From Quercus robur (taxonomy: Eukaryota > Streptophyta > Magnoliopsida > Fagales > Fagaceae): a stretch of 64,000 nt of DNA. Each line of letters opens with the position of its first letter. Position 1 is the stretch's first letter. The stretch covers positions 13,925,351-13,989,350 of the forward strand of contig NC_065544.1 in assembly GCF_932294415.1 (NCBI RefSeq), in the 5' to 3' direction. Below are positions 1 to 11,937 of the stretch, one piece after another. Made by a program: the position numbers and the translations under genes. A model generated the notes under the pieces. The model ran no database searches. It was given only the letters and a program-made list of their open reading frames with translations, and had not been told where the DNA came from.

Positions 1-834
1 TTTCTACTATGATTAACACTATTTTCCTTTCAAAGTAAATAATCAAAGAGTCTTTGAGAGAATAATATTACATTTTGTTGTGAGGTTTAGTTTTAACAGT
101 ATTCGTGGCTGCAAAAATGTCGGCTTTGTAGTTGCAATAAGTTGGAAGATTGTTGATTCAAGAACGGAGTTAGTACTTGGAATTAGGAGGCAGTTCAGTT
201 GTTGGTTGAGTGCAACGACTTTTACCTTCAGCTCTATTGCTTAACCATAGAAGTTTTTTTTTTTTTTGTTTTTTCTTTGTTGCATGCGTCTACAGCTGGA
301 TAAGGACAAAATTATTTTGTTCAAATTAAACTTTTTAGAGGGCCATGTTATTTGTATTGGGTAAAATAGGTTGATTGAGCTTAATATTTTTTGGGCTTTA
401 TTATTGGTAATTTTTGTTGTTAGGCTAATTTTTTTGAACATGTATATTTTGTTTTATATTTTAGCTCTATAAATTTTTTAATGGAATTTAAAAGGAGGAA
501 ATATTAGAGTTATAAATTTTTTTACAAATTACTAGTATGTAAAGTGGTTATTGGTGAGTAAAAAGATGATGTAAATGGTAGATCCAAATACGAACAACAA
601 GAATTTGTTACTTTAACTGTTTGTAAAAATGTTGTATAAAAGTTTGTGGTTATAGCATTACTCTTAAAAGAATCAATGATATTATTAATGAAAAGAGACT
701 AACTTTATAGAATAAAATTGTTAAAATTAGTAATTATGTAAAAAAAAATAAAAAAAATAAAGGAGGGGTGGGGGAGAGATTTGTCCCTAAGTCTTTGTTT
801 GCTAGCTGATCTTTATAATCACTACTAACCAATT
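1..834. other. AT-rich intergenic DNA, no gene seen
   Basis: This is the flank to the left of the gypsy element. It is AT-rich with homopolymer runs, for example near 245-270 and 740-760. A 66-codon minus-strand frame at 241-441 is low-complexity (Lys/Asn/Ser-rich) and shows no recognizable domain, so I do not call it a gene. Confidence 0.7.
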
Positions 835-839
835 GGCAT

Positions 840-2600
840 TGTACAAACACGATTTGGAGCCCAAGCCCAAAGTGTAAATGGATATTGGCTCAGTGGACCC
901 AGTACAATAAATTTGTTAAGAGTGGGTCAAAGAACTAGGCTCCAATGAATTGGATAACGATTAGAATGGATTTAAGAGACAATCAAACAAAAGCAGGAAG
1001 AATTTGTCCAAGTAAATTCGCCCTCGGCACAATCCAAGAAGGTCAGTTCTTATATAACTTAATTGAACAAGTTACAAGTACAATTTTGATTGCTATAGTG
1101 TTTTCTCTCTCAATTTTTCTTCCCCTTTTCTCTCAAGGTTCTCTCTCTAATTTATATCATCTTCCCTTCTCATGCTTCCCCTACACATGGATAGTAGATT
1201 GCTCAAGTTGATCATTGTCCCATCCACCCCCTCCTGAAATCTTTGGGAGTAGTTGTAAGGCTGAAAAAACACTGTTCAGAGATCATGAAAGCTCGAAAAT
1301 GTGTTGAAAACACAAGAGCTTGTTTAGACCCCTAATTTTAATTACGGCTTGGTAGATTTTACACTAACTTAATACTAAGTGCGGAATAGTGTAAACACAA
1401 GCATACAAGCAAGATAGCTACTCTACTTCATAATTAAAGCAACATAGCAGTAAAATGAAATAAACAAGAGTAGGGAAGAGAGATGCAAATACATATAATA
1501 CGCCGATGTATTATCGAAAAGGAAACCGAAGAACTCGGTGAAAAACCTCTCTGCCGCCCTCCAAGCGGTAATCGATCCACTAGACAATCAGTTGGGATAT
1601 ATGGATTAGCAAGAGACCCTCCAAACCTAATTTACCTGATGTACCTAAACCCTCCTAGCAACACCAAAAACACTCACTACACTCTGAAAATGTGTGGATT
1701 GTGTTTTGGTACAAATCTCTTCTCAAGGTATGATAATGGGAAAGGGAATGAGAAAATGCTACAATTAATTCTCACTAAGGATGAGTAGCTCTCTCTCAAA
1801 AAGATGGGTGTGTGTGTTGTAGAAAACCTATCTAGGGTTTTTCTCTCTAAATAGCCTCACTTATATTTGTGGGTAATAAGGGTATATATAGTATGGGTGA
1901 AGGGTAAGGAATTCACACATAAAAATCCTCCAGGCAGAATGTTTCGCGACTGTCTCGCGGGAAGGCCTTACCCACGAGACACTCGCAAAAACGACAGCCT
2001 GGCACGACTCTTTAGCTTCCAATCATGTGCTCCTCACATGCTCTTTCGCGGCTTAGCTTCTCGCGAGCTTCTTGCGAAATCCACTGATTCTTCATTTAAG
2101 CTTGAGTCTTCACCAACTTAATACTAAACTCAATACAATAAAATCCCACAAAATACAAGGAACAAAATTAGAGCAATTACAACACTTTTTGTCATGAAAT
2201 AAAGCCAACATAAAACATAGTTGTAAATCACAACTTTATATATCACTTCCTCATTAATGCGGCCAGGGAGTTAGCTGCAGAGCATTCAATGCGGTGGCAA
2301 CAGCTTTCCCTTAGATATTTCTGAGCTCTCATCCCTCTTATACGTTCATGATGAACATTTCTATCATTGAAACTTCCTAGAAGGTCACCTTGAACATTAT
2401 GATATACATTTGACCTGTGCTTGGCTTATCTGAGTAGATATTCCTCATTGACCTACCTTCCCATTTGTAACCTACTCATGGGACTCTGAGCTAAACCACC
2501 CACTACTATTTATTCGTCCTCAGATCACCCCACGTTCTCGGCCAAGGCCCAAGGCCCAAGGCCCAAGGCCCAATATATAATTTGGGCCCTTATCCTTACA
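840..2600 (-). repeat. 3' LTR of the gypsy element (enlarged by an insertion)
   Basis: This copy matches the LTR at 11958-12744 along its length, apart from a 960-bp insertion at 1286-2245 and a longer run of a GGCCCAA short tandem repeat near 2545-2570. It starts TG and ends CA on the plus strand. Without the insertion it is about 800 bp, close to its partner. Confidence 0.93.
1286..2245 (-). mobile_element. Solo LTR (Copia-like) inserted in the gypsy LTR
   Basis: This block is absent from the partner LTR, where the same place reads CAGAGATCACTTCC. It begins TGAAAGCTCG and ends ATATATCA, so it has TG...CA ends on either strand. Read on the minus strand it has a TATATATA box near 1890, a CT-rich leader and a U5-like end, which is the look of a plant Copia LTR. 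No internal coding region is attached. Only ATCA is shared at the two junctions, so a normal 5-bp TSD is not visible and the exact mechanism is uncertain. Confidence 0.6.
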
Positions 2601-2614
2601 ATAGCCCCTCAAAA
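2601..2614 (-). other. Polypurine tract of the gypsy element
   Basis: On the minus strand the bases TTTTGAGGGGCTAT directly precede the 3' LTR. The same 14 bases precede the 3' LTR of the second element at 55713-55726, which supports the assignment and a common lineage. Confidence 0.75.
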
Positions 2615-2804
2615 CTCCGGTTTTTTCCCTCTCATCTGAGGAGAAAATGTGGGGTTTTGATTTTTTAAGAGTTAAAACTATTTATTCCTTTGATTTACAC
2701 ACATGGAAGCACCATTTTACACTCCCCATAACTGTTACTGATGCTTCAGAACCCGCGATGCGTCATTAATTGCTCCAAGCGGCACTTTGTTCCCCGCATC
2801 CAAC

Positions 2805-2810
2805 TATAAA
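2805..2810 (+). promoter_or_regulatory. TATA box candidate of the antisense gene
   Basis: TATAAA sits about 250 bp upstream of the first ATG of the opposite-strand gene at 3054 and outside the LTR. It is followed by a CT-rich leader. It is a plausible plant core promoter for antisense transcription, but only the motif is seen. Confidence 0.4.
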
Positions 2811-3053
2811 GCGCAGATCCTACGGTGGACATTTCTTATTGAATTTTGAAACACTCAGACCTTCAAGGCTTTCTAAGTTCCTAAATCTCTCTACCCCTTT
2901 TCTTAAGAAATCTTTGAATCTTTTACAAGTTTAGGGATCAACATACGCATTTGTCCTTGTAAGTTTCTACTTCTTTAAGCTTTTTTCTCCTCGGCTTTCT
3001 ATTCTTTGCTTCCTTCTTTTAAAAATTCTTTCGCATCCTCTTAGCTTGCTTAG

Positions 3054-5622
3054 ATGGATAGGTGCAAGCACCTCATAGACTCTTCGGCCAGTATAGAGGG
3101 TTTTAGGGCTAGGTACCACATCTTGCAGGGAGTAGCCCTGCAATATTGTGCCCCAGACCAAATTCTTATAGATAGAAGAGAAGGTGAAGTTGTCATTCCT
3201 ATGATCGCCTTCATAGAGGGAGGAATGACACTTCCCATGGGTAGGGTAACCAGAGATTACCTAATTAACCACAGACTGTGTCCCCACCAGTGCGCTCCCA
3301 ACCTGTTTAGAGTTTTAGGGAGTGTAGATGCTCTAAACGAGCAAATGAACTTAAGGCTCACATGGCACAACGTCGTTCACTTGTATGAGTGCCATTCCTT
3401 TTCCAACGCGGGATTTTATCTCAAGTCCCGATCTGACATTGTTAGAATGGTATCATGTCTTCCTAAGTCCAACAAGGGTATGAAAGATGATTACCTGATC
3501 GTCTCTAGGGAGTGGCACGATGGTCTTCACTGCCTAACTCGGGAGGAAGAGCCAGGTGGGGTACCCTAGGATTAGGTCCCTCGGCAAGGGATTTACTTCC
3601 TTTTACCTTTAACACTTCACCTTCCTCTGATGATAATTTTCATTGATCTAACCATGATTTCCTCCCAGGATGTTTTGATAGATAAAAGGCACGTTGCTCT
3701 AAGACTCAACCTAGTCAACGTTCCAAGTCTCAACAAGCTGCTGAGGTTGGAGATATTTATAAGTGAAGATAGGCAGCTGCGAGTCGTTCACTTGATACTC
3801 GACTACGAGCCTCTGTCAAGAACATTCCAGGACGCAAGCTAAGCAATAAGAGCCAGTGACCCCAGACTAGCCCACATAGACGTTTCTGTGCCTTGTTTTT
3901 TTGGCTCATATAGACCTTCCACCAGTTGAACTACCACTTCAAGGCTCTCCCCAAGAAGTAGCTGCCCCGAGGGAGGAAATAGCCTCCTCGCATCTATCCC
4001 TTAAAGTCGAGATTGACCAATTCGGATTCGAAGAAGAAGAAGAGGCACCAGAAAGGCCTATGAAGGTCTTGGATCTTGAGGGTGAACTTGACAGATCCTC
4101 GACGGCCCACTCTCCCAGACTTGTAATCGCCCAGGTTGATACCAGCTTCGAGGAAGAGGAAGAAATGGCCTTAAACCCGAGGAAAGGCCTGAGGGGTCTC
4201 ATGGCCGGGAGGAACAAGGGGTTTACATCAAAGGACATTCCCAAGTCCCAAATTCCTCCCAGTCTCCCCCCTCCTCCCCCTCCTCCCACAACTGACCTCA
4301 GCCTGCTCCCTATTCCGAACCTCAAGAAGAAGAGAAAAGAACAAGAGTTGGAGGAAGGGGAGGTGGTCCCTTAGAAGGGGGCTAAATAGTAGAAAATTGC
4401 TAAGGACCCCAGGGACAAAAAGGCCAGCTCCACGAATAGCAGGGAGGAGCACAATGGAGCCGAGGTGCATATCCAGCAACGCACGTGGTCGCCTCTGTTG
4501 AAGGTGGATGGTGCTGCCATCCCCTGGAACGCTTCCATCAGGGAGTTCCAGCGAGGGCATTCCGCCCACATTGCTGAGGCCTTAGAGCAGCCCTTTCTCT
4601 TACCCAAGGACATGGATACCCTGAGACGCATAAGGCAGCCGGACCTTTTCCTGTCCTTAAAAAGGGACCTTGCCATAGTAAGTTCATAACCACATCTTTT
4701 AACTAAGTATTAATATGCCTTCTCTTTTTTCTTTTTTTCTTTTTTTTTTACATGGGGTTGTTCTATCATCTTTGTGCAAATCACCCAAGAGGTCTTTGTG
4801 GCTGAGGAATGGGTCAAGGAGGCCCGAAATGACGCTAGGAATGAGGCTCACCTCCGTGTCGAGGCTGAAAGGTCCTTAGGGGCCACGAAGTAGGAATGCA
4901 ATAAGCTGGCCTCCAAACTGATTACTGAGGAAAGGGAAAGAAGGAGTGCTGAGGCCGGACTAAAGAATGCCCAAGTCCAAGCTGAAGACCAACGCAAGTT
5001 GCTCTATCAGACTGAGATAGAGTTGGCCACCCAAAGGCAGCTGGTCCTGGAGCTGAAGTCAAACTTACAAAAGGCCAAGGAAGTAGCCCAGGCAGAGCCA
5101 TCAAAGCAAGCATCCTACCTCCTCGGCATAGAGGAAACTGAGATTAGGCTAGCCGAGGAGCTGGTTGAGGTATGCAGGGATTACTGCAAGGTAACATGGG
5201 AGGAAGCCCTTAACCTTGCAGGAGTCCCTGCGAACTCGGAGTAGAGGCAGTTTAGGAGTGTATTTTACCATCCAAATATCCGTGAAGCCCCAATTGCCAT
5301 CCCATCTCCCTCTACCCTTGCTCCAAAGTCTTCAGAGCAGCCTTTAACCGCTCAGGCTGCTCTCTACCTCCCTGAGGTTTCGAAAGGATCCAGCCAAGCT
5401 AGTGATCAAAACCAAGGGGCTGAGGTGGCCAAAGACAAAGGCAAGGGTAAGGAGACCAAGCCCCCTTCGGAGGCCGAGGACGCTGCTAAGGCCAAGGAAG
5501 CTGCAAATAAGGCAAAGGAGACTGAGGCCAAGAGCAAAGAGATTGATCCTAAGGCCAAAGACATCTTTGCCTCGCAGCCAAGCCAAAAAGAAAACCCTCC
5601 TCCTCCAAAGGCCCAGACTTAG
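3054..5622 (+). pseudogene. Antisense gene of the Tat element, spliced, coiled-coil protein, broken
   Basis: This gene lies on the strand opposite gag-pol, between the tandem array and the 3' LTR, where Tat-lineage elements often carry an extra antisense ORF of unknown function. Exon 1 (3054-3560) encodes a globular part with 'MDRCKHLIDSS'. A GT-AG intron at 3561-3668 joins in frame to 'DVLIDKRHVALRL'. Next comes an acidic and proline-rich segment (3901-4374, with a PPPPPPP run), then a second intron-like gap from about 4679 (GTAAGT) to the acceptor near 4789. A Lys/Glu-rich coiled-coil region follows at 4790-5240, and the 3' end is lysine- and alanine-rich. Breaks include TAA at 3840-3842, a frame change at a T run near 3896, stops near 4374-4390, TAG near 4890 and TAG near 5242. 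I infer one ancestral spliced gene. Function is unknown. Confidence 0.6.
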
Positions 5623-6059
5623 TAATTAGGATTTTCTTTTGTAGTTTTCTTTGTATATTTTATTTTTGTAGTGGCATTTTGCCATTGAACACAATGTACT
5701 TCCTCTTTTATTCAATGAAAAGACTTTTCTTTTTACTCTACATGTCTTGACTTTAACAATGTTGCAGACAACAATGAACTACTGCCATTCTTTTAATAAA
5801 AGTTAACAGTAACACATTACTGATAATTTAGATAAATTGAACAAGTACCAACAATAAAGAGAATTATCATATACTTGTATTGAAAATTGAACCTTCTGTA
5901 TGGAAGGCAGAATCTTATAGAGAGGAATAATATACCTGAAAGAAAGAAACAAGGCAGGTAACTCTCATCCTACTCAGCACTTAGATAAAAACTAAAGAAC
6001 CTTAACTTACTCAAAGCCAGTGATCCGAGGGGTTGGGTATAACCTAGGTCTGTTCGACA

Positions 6060-6650
6060 TTTAGGAAAATAAGTGGATGTCATAGAGTGTTAATTTATCC
6101 AAAGTATGTGGTTCGAGGAGCCAGGCATGACTAAAGTTCTGTTTAACACTTAGAAAGATGCCATTAAGCAATAATTTACCCAAAACATGCAATCTGGGGA
6201 GCCAGGCATGACTGAGGTTTTGTTTAGTACTTAGAAAGATGTCATAGAATGTTAATTTACCCAAAACATGTGGTCCAAGGATCCAAGCATAACTAAGGCT
6301 TTGTTTAACACTTAGAAAAATGTCATTAAGCATTAATTTACCCAAAGCATGTGGTATGGGGAGCCAGGCATGACTGAGGTTTTGTTTAATACTTAGAAAG
6401 ATGTCATAAAGTGTTAATTTACCTAAAGCATGTGGTCTGAGGATCCAGGCATGACTAAGGTTCTGTTTGACACTTAGAAATATGTCATTAAATATTAATT
6501 TACCCAAAGCATGTGATCTGGAGAGCCAGGCATGACTAAGGTTTTGTTTAATACTTAAAAAGATGTCATTGAGTGTTAATTTACCCAAAACATGTGGTCC
6601 GAAGAGTCAAACATGACTAAGATTTTGTTTAACACTTAGAAATGTAATAA
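6060..6650. repeat. Tandem array, ~81-bp unit, about 7 copies
   Basis: The motif GCCAGGCATGACT recurs about every 81 bp (near 6119, 6200, 6285, 6362, 6444, 6522, 6606), each followed by a TTAACACTTAGAAA-type block and an ACCCAAAGCATG-type block. Because 81 is divisible by three, an apparent 175-codon minus frame of repeated 27-residue units results, and I do not regard it as a gene. The array sits between pol and the antisense gene, the hypervariable 3' region of Tat-type elements. Confidence 0.85.
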
Positions 6651-6704
6651 TGGGAAGTGCAATACATTACATAATAAACAAGAATATGACAAAGGAAACT
6701 TTTA

Positions 6705-7700
6705 TTAATAATAATACCTCTTTAGGTTGTTAACATTCCAAGGGCGTGGTATTATATTTTCATCTAGGTCTTCAAGGAAATATGCTCCTATGCTAGCTAC
6801 CGAGGTGATGTGATATGGCCCCACCCAATTGGGCCCCAACTTTCCCCATGTTGGATTTTTTGTAGTACCCAGAACTTTTCTTAACACCAAGTCACTAGGT
6901 GCTAATGGTCTCAACTTCACATTGGCATCATACCTTTACTTAAGCTTGTGTTGATAATATGCCAATTGGACCATGGCATTTTCTCTTCTTTCTTCAATCA
7001 AGTTTAAGCTCTATTCTAGCAATCTGTTATAATCACTCGAACTAAAAGAACTTGTTCTCAGCGTTAGGAAGCCGGTCTCCAAAGGAATAACAACTTCGGC
7101 TTCATAAGTCATTGAAAAGGGGGTCTCCCCTGTTGACTTGCGAGGTGTGGTTCGATACGTCCAAAGGACGTGGGACAACTCTTCCACCCATCTTCCTTCG
7201 CATCATCCAACCTCTTCTTGAGTCCATTCACTATGACCTTGTTAACAGTCTCAGCTTGTCCATTTCCTTGGGGATAGGATGAGGTTGAATATCTATTTGT
7301 AATTCCTAGGTCACAACAGTATCTCCTAAAGGATTTGTTATTGAACTGAAGGCCGTTACCTGAGATGAGGGTACGAGGGACCCCAAACAGGGTGACTATG
7401 TTTTTCCAAACGAATTTCTTAGCATCTACGTTCCTGATATTCTCCAAGGGTTCAGCCTTAACCCACTTAGTGAAGTAGTCTGTGCCAACTAGCAAGTACC
7501 TCTTATTCCCTGCTGCCTTGGGGAAATGACCAACAATGTCCAAGCCCTATTGAGCAAATGATCAAGGGCTGGATAGGGGATTAAGGACTCTCCTTGGTTG
7601 GTGTATGTTTAGTGCAAATCTTTGGCATTGATCACACTTCTTTACATACTCTTGTACTTCTTTCTATATGTTTGGCCACCAGTAGCCTTGAGTGATTGCT
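6705..7700 (-). pseudogene. Integrase region of the gypsy pol, broken
   Basis: The integrase core is readable at 7109-7543 on the minus strand. It contains 'DYFTKWVKAEPL' with the first catalytic Asp and 'SYPQGNGQAETVNK' with the catalytic Glu. At the second catalytic Asp the motif reads 'ISGNGLQF' where the family normally has S-D-N-G, so that Asp is lost. The C-terminal part at 6705-6920 ('GPYHITSV', 'WNVNNLKRYY') is the usual tail that follows integrase in this lineage. Stops separate the pieces, so no active integrase is made. Confidence 0.85.
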
Positions 7701-8200
7701 CGGTGAGATAAAAATCTGTCTCTAGTGTGGCTTCCACAAATCCCTTCATATAACTCCTCAAGGAGTAGTTTTGATACTTCAAGATGTATGCATAGTAGGT
7801 ATGGCCCAAAAAATGAGCGTTTGTACAATTTTTGGTTCTCAGATAACCAAAATCGAGGAGCCTTTCTCCGTACCTTGTCAGCTTCTAATTTCTCCTCTGG
7901 TAGGATATCCTTCTTCAAGAATAGTACCATAGGGTCCATCCAGCTAGGCCCTACTCTAACCTGATTAACATGGACCACCTCTTTTTTCACTTTTGTGGGT
8001 TTGCATAAGTCTTCTACAAGGATGACTCGAGGTAAGCTCTGCACCGAGGAGGTTGCAAGTCTGGCTAGGGAATCAGCATGTGTGTTTCCACTTCTAGGGA
8101 TATGCAATAGGTTGAAAGATTCAAACCCTGATGGCAAATGCTTAACTTGACTCAAGTACCCTTGCATTCTCACATCTCTTGCTTCTAACTCTCCCTTCAC
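7664..8200 (-). pseudogene. RNase H to integrase zinc-binding linker of gypsy pol
   Basis: This minus-strand frame of 178 codons continues the RNase H domain ('HIPRSGNTHADSLARLAT', the conserved end of the RNase H fold) into the integrase N-terminal region ('HTRDRFLSHRAITQGYWWP', the zinc-binding HHCC area). It is in the expected order between RNase H and the integrase core. It is a piece of one ancestral polyprotein, cut off by stops on both sides. Confidence 0.82.
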
Positions 8201-8785
8201 TTAGCCTACGACCAACCTTGAGTCCGAAAATATCTCCACTGCCTTTCCGCCCATTCTTTGAACCATGGCCATTCCCACCAGTAGAGCCTCATATTCAACC
8301 TCATTGTTTGTGGTTGACAAGCCCAACCTTAATGATTTCTCAATGGTGATTTTCTCAGGAGAGACCAGAACTAGCCCTACTCCGGATCCCCTTTGATTCA
8401 CTGCGCCATCAACATATACCTTCCAGAATAAAGGTTCTTGCAAGGTGATTATGCCAACTGATTTTCCATCAATGTATTATGTTTCTACCTCTTTCCGAAA
8501 CGGGGATTTAGCGAACTCGGCCATCAAATCTGCGAGGACCTGACCCTTAACAGAGGTATAAGGCATGTATTTGATGTCAAAAGCCCCTAAGATTGTACCC
8601 CACTTGGCAATCCTCCCCATGTAGTCAGCGCTCCGAAGTAAAGATCTTAGTAGAAGCTGGGTTAAGATAACAACTGTGTATGATTGGAAATAGTGGGGGA
8701 GCTTACGTGTAGCGTGTACTACCACCAAAATGGCTTTCTCCAGTGGCAGATAACGGACCTTGGCCTTATGTAGTAATTTGCTCAC
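8201..8785 (-). pseudogene. RNase H domain of gypsy pol, broken
   Basis: Two adjoining minus-strand pieces make up the connection and RNase H domains. At 8477-8785 lies 'LLHKAKVRYLPLEKAIL', the palm-connection region that precedes RNase H. At 8201-8443 lies 'WKVYVDGAVNQRGSG', the first RNase H active-site strand with its Asp, then 'NNEVEYEALLVGM' with the active-site Glu, then 'EIFSDSRLVVG' with the next Asp. An in-frame stop separates the pieces near 8476. Confidence 0.85.
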
Positions 8786-9061
8786 ATAATTAACTAGCCT
8801 TTGTACCCCACTATCAGCTCACACCAACACCAAGCTTACAACATGAGGGTCCACGGCAATGTAAGAAAACAAGACCTCGTCCACTTTAGGACTGGACATG
8901 ATAGGTGGCCGAGAGAGGTATTCCTTATGTTGAAAAGCCAAAGTACACTCCTCGGTCCATTCAAATCATTTCCATTTATTCATAAACAAAAAGAAGGGTT
9001 TACATCTATCTGCTAATCGAGAAATGAACTGGTTCAAGGCAGCAGTCATTCCTGTCAGTTT

Positions 9062-10000
9062 CTAGACTTCCTTGGGATTCTGAGGTGGTTGTAGATTATT
9101 AATTGCTTTAATTTGATCAGGATTAACCTCAATTCCACATTGAGTTACCATATAGCCCAGAAACTTGTCTGATCCCATGCCAAAAGAGCATTTGGAAGCA
9201 TTAAGACGCAACTTGTGTTTCCTCAGAATTTCAAAGATGCTTCCGAGGTCTCCCACATGCTCGGACACCAACTTACTCTTCACCACCATATCATCTATGT
9301 AGACCTTAATACTCTTGCCCAATTGTGGCTCAAACATCCAAGTCATCATTCTCTGATAAGTAGACCCTGCGTTTTTCAAACCAAAAGACATCACTTTATA
9401 ATGTTAGTTTCTAGTAGGAGTGATAAAAGCTGTCTTCTCCTAATCACCCAAGGCCAATGGTATTTGGTGGTATCCTTGGAAAGCATCTAAGAAGCTCATC
9501 TAGGGATGGCCTATGATTGCATCCACTAGTTGGTCTATCCGAGACATAAGGAATGGGTCTTTTGGACAAGCCTTATTTAGATCTGTGAAGACCACACACA
9601 CTCGCCACTTCCCATTCTTCTTCTTTACCACCACAGTATTGGCTAGCCACTCAGGGTAGAACACCTCCTTAATGGCCCTAGCCTGCTTAAGCTGCATACC
9701 CTCGTCTTTAACAGCCTCAAAATGATCCTTGGATGAGCGTCGAGGTGGTTGCTTTTTGGGGGTGATAGATGGATTTACATTTAAATGATAGCAGATGAAA
9801 CTCGGATCCACCCCCAAAGCCTCATAAGCATTCCATGCAAACACATCAATGTTTCTCTTGAGAAACTCTATCAGCTCTTCATTCTCCTGAGGAGGCAGCT
9901 GAGCTCCAACTTGAAAAAACTTTTCCAGATCATCATCTACAATAATTTTCTCCAAATCCTCGCACTTCGCCTCCTCAGCTAGCCCATTGATAGGTGACAC
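9062..10000 (-). pseudogene. Reverse transcriptase domain of gypsy pol, broken
   Basis: The N-terminal half at 9500-10000 has 'NTVVVKKKNGKWRVCV' and 'DLNKACPKDPF', the fingers and palm motifs of Ty3/gypsy RT. The half at 9062-9394 has 'MSFGLKNAGSTYQRMM' and the catalytic 'VYIDDMVVKSK' with both active-site Asp residues intact. Between them (9395-9499) the frame is interrupted by stop codons, one just upstream of the MSFGLKN motif. The catalytic box survives but the enzyme cannot be translated as one chain. Confidence 0.9.
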
Positions 10001-10189
10001 CGGAGTTTTTGATTACTATGAGCTTCTTTTTGCAAAGGCCGAGGATTCAGCTTCGAGCTGATGTAAGATGGCAGCCATCAGGCACTGCCTAGCCGTGGAC
10101 TGACTCCCAACAAGCTCTTCAATCTGGCCCCTTGATGGATATTTCACCTTCTGGTGTAGAGTAGAAGAAGCGGCCCCTAAAACATGAAG

Positions 10190-10480
10190 CTAGGGTCTGG
10201 CCACGATGACCGTTTAAGGAGAATAAGCATCCACTACAATGAAGTCTACCTCCACTAGTTCTGAACCAGCCTGCACGGGTAGTCTAATTTGACCCCTCGG
10301 AATGACAACCTTCCCATCAAAACTCACCAAAGAAGAATCATAGGCTGTTAAATCTTCGGGCTTCAAATTCAGCCCCCTGTACAAATCAGGGTACATAATC
10401 TCAGCGCCATTGCCCTGGTCCACCATTACCCTTTTCACGTCGTACTCCCCAATCCTGAGCATGACCACCAAAACATCATC
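10190..10480 (-). pseudogene. Aspartic protease region of the gypsy element
   Basis: A minus-strand frame at 10214-10471 contains 'VKRVMVDQGNGAEIMYPDLY', which aligns in position and pattern with the retroviral-type aspartic protease of Tat elements. There the active-site region reads V-D-x-G-S-S-A-D-I. Here the following Ser-Ser and Asp are replaced by Asn-Gly and Glu, so activity is doubtful. It lies between gag and RT as expected. Confidence 0.7.
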
Positions 10481-10689
10481 GTGTAGCTATATTGTTCCAA
10501 TTTTATCCTCGTTTGAAAAACTTAATGCCGATTGGATACTCACTCTAGCCTTCTTCGACTCAGAATTAGGGTCCTCGGCGAACAGCCGGGCCACAAAGAA
10601 CACCCTGAAAGGACAAGAACCAGTCCTCCTTAGAGCAGCAAAAATGACATTTATCTTACCCAAAGGAGGTCTTGAAGAATCATTTCTCT

Positions 10690-11874
10690 AGGATTCCGAA
10701 CTCATCTAGCCCCCCTGGCCACTAGAATGATGCAAAAACTGTTTCAACCTTCCTTCTCGGACCAACTGGTCTAGATGATCCCACAAGGTCCTACAGTCCT
10801 CTATGGTGTGTTCTCAGTCCTAGTGGTATTGGCAATGAAGGCTCTAATTATAGGGTCTCCTCCCATCTTATTTGGCCATTTAAAAAATGGTTCATTCTTG
10901 ATCTTTTCCAAAACTTGGTGCACTGGTTCTCGGAATACTGCATTAACTGCCTGGGCATTGGCAGATCCTGCTTGCCCAGCAAAATTCCTCCGAGGTCAAT
11001 TATTGTTCTATCGATCTGACCTAAAATCTCTCCTCTCTTGAGGGATAACCTTAGCCTTCCCCTTCCCCTGTTGCTAGTCTTCCTCGACCGTTTTATACTT
11101 ATCAATTCGATTTATGAGTTGACGTACACTGGTGGCAGGCTTCTCGGTTAAGGACTTCCTTAAACCGTGCTCTGTAGGTAGACCAACCTTGAAAGTCCTA
11201 ATGGCTACATCGTCAAAGTCACCATCTTTCTCATTGAACATCTCCCAACATCTGTCTAAGTACGTCTTCAAGGTCTCCCCCTCTCACATGGTTAAGGACA
11301 GTATGAAATCCAAGGATCGAGGAACCTTACTGCAAGTAATGAAGCGAGAGCCAAATGCTTGAGTGAGCTCCATAAAAGAACTTATGGAGTCGGACCCACA
11401 CCATCGAACCATCTCATCGCCATAAGCCCCAGACTGGATGGGAACACCTTGCACATCAAAACCTCGTTTTTGGAGTGAACAGTCATTCTCTAGTTGAAGT
11501 GACTTACATGCTCCACAGGGTCCATTCGATCGTTGTAAATGGTGGACGTTGGCTGGTTAAATCGCTGAGGAAGTCTTGCCCCTTCAATATTACACGTAAA
11601 ATGCGACCTGGAAATTTGATTCAACGCCCTACTTATAGCATCGCTTCCCAGGCCTTTATAAGGCGGGCTTTTATACCTACGTTCGTGGTGGTGCTCCTCA
11701 TCATAGGAGAAAGACTCACTGGGTGGGGTTCTTGACCTACATCTGTAGCTAACATCCCCTTCATCATCAAAGGAGACATCAGAATTGGAAGGAGTCCGCT
11801 TTCGCCGTGCATGGCGCAACTTCTTCTTTAACTGGTCAATCTCTAGTTGCATGGCCATAGCGTTCTGCCGTAGA
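10690..11874 (-). pseudogene. Gag region of the gypsy element, broken
   Basis: The start region at 11490-11858 encodes 'MAMQLEIDQLKKKLRHARR' followed by a Ser/Arg-rich segment and 'RMDPVEHVSHFN', the beginning of the retrotransposon Gag domain. A second piece at 11074-11271 ('RCWEMFNEKDGDFDDVAIR') is the middle of the Gag domain. Further pieces in other frames continue to about 10700. Gag forms the virus-like particle that packages element RNA. Multiple frame changes and stops make this copy non-functional. Confidence 0.8.
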
Positions 11875-11937
11875 CTCTACCTGGTGTGGACTTGATCCCA
11901 CCATCATCAACCGTTACACTCACTATCACCTAAGTTC

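Noticed and set aside
241..441. 66-codon minus-strand frame
   Set aside because: Low-complexity Lys/Asn/Ser composition in AT-rich DNA, no domain, promoter or splice context.
6061..6588. 175-codon minus frame of 27-residue repeats
   Set aside because: It follows from a noncoding tandem array with a period divisible by three inside a retrotransposon.
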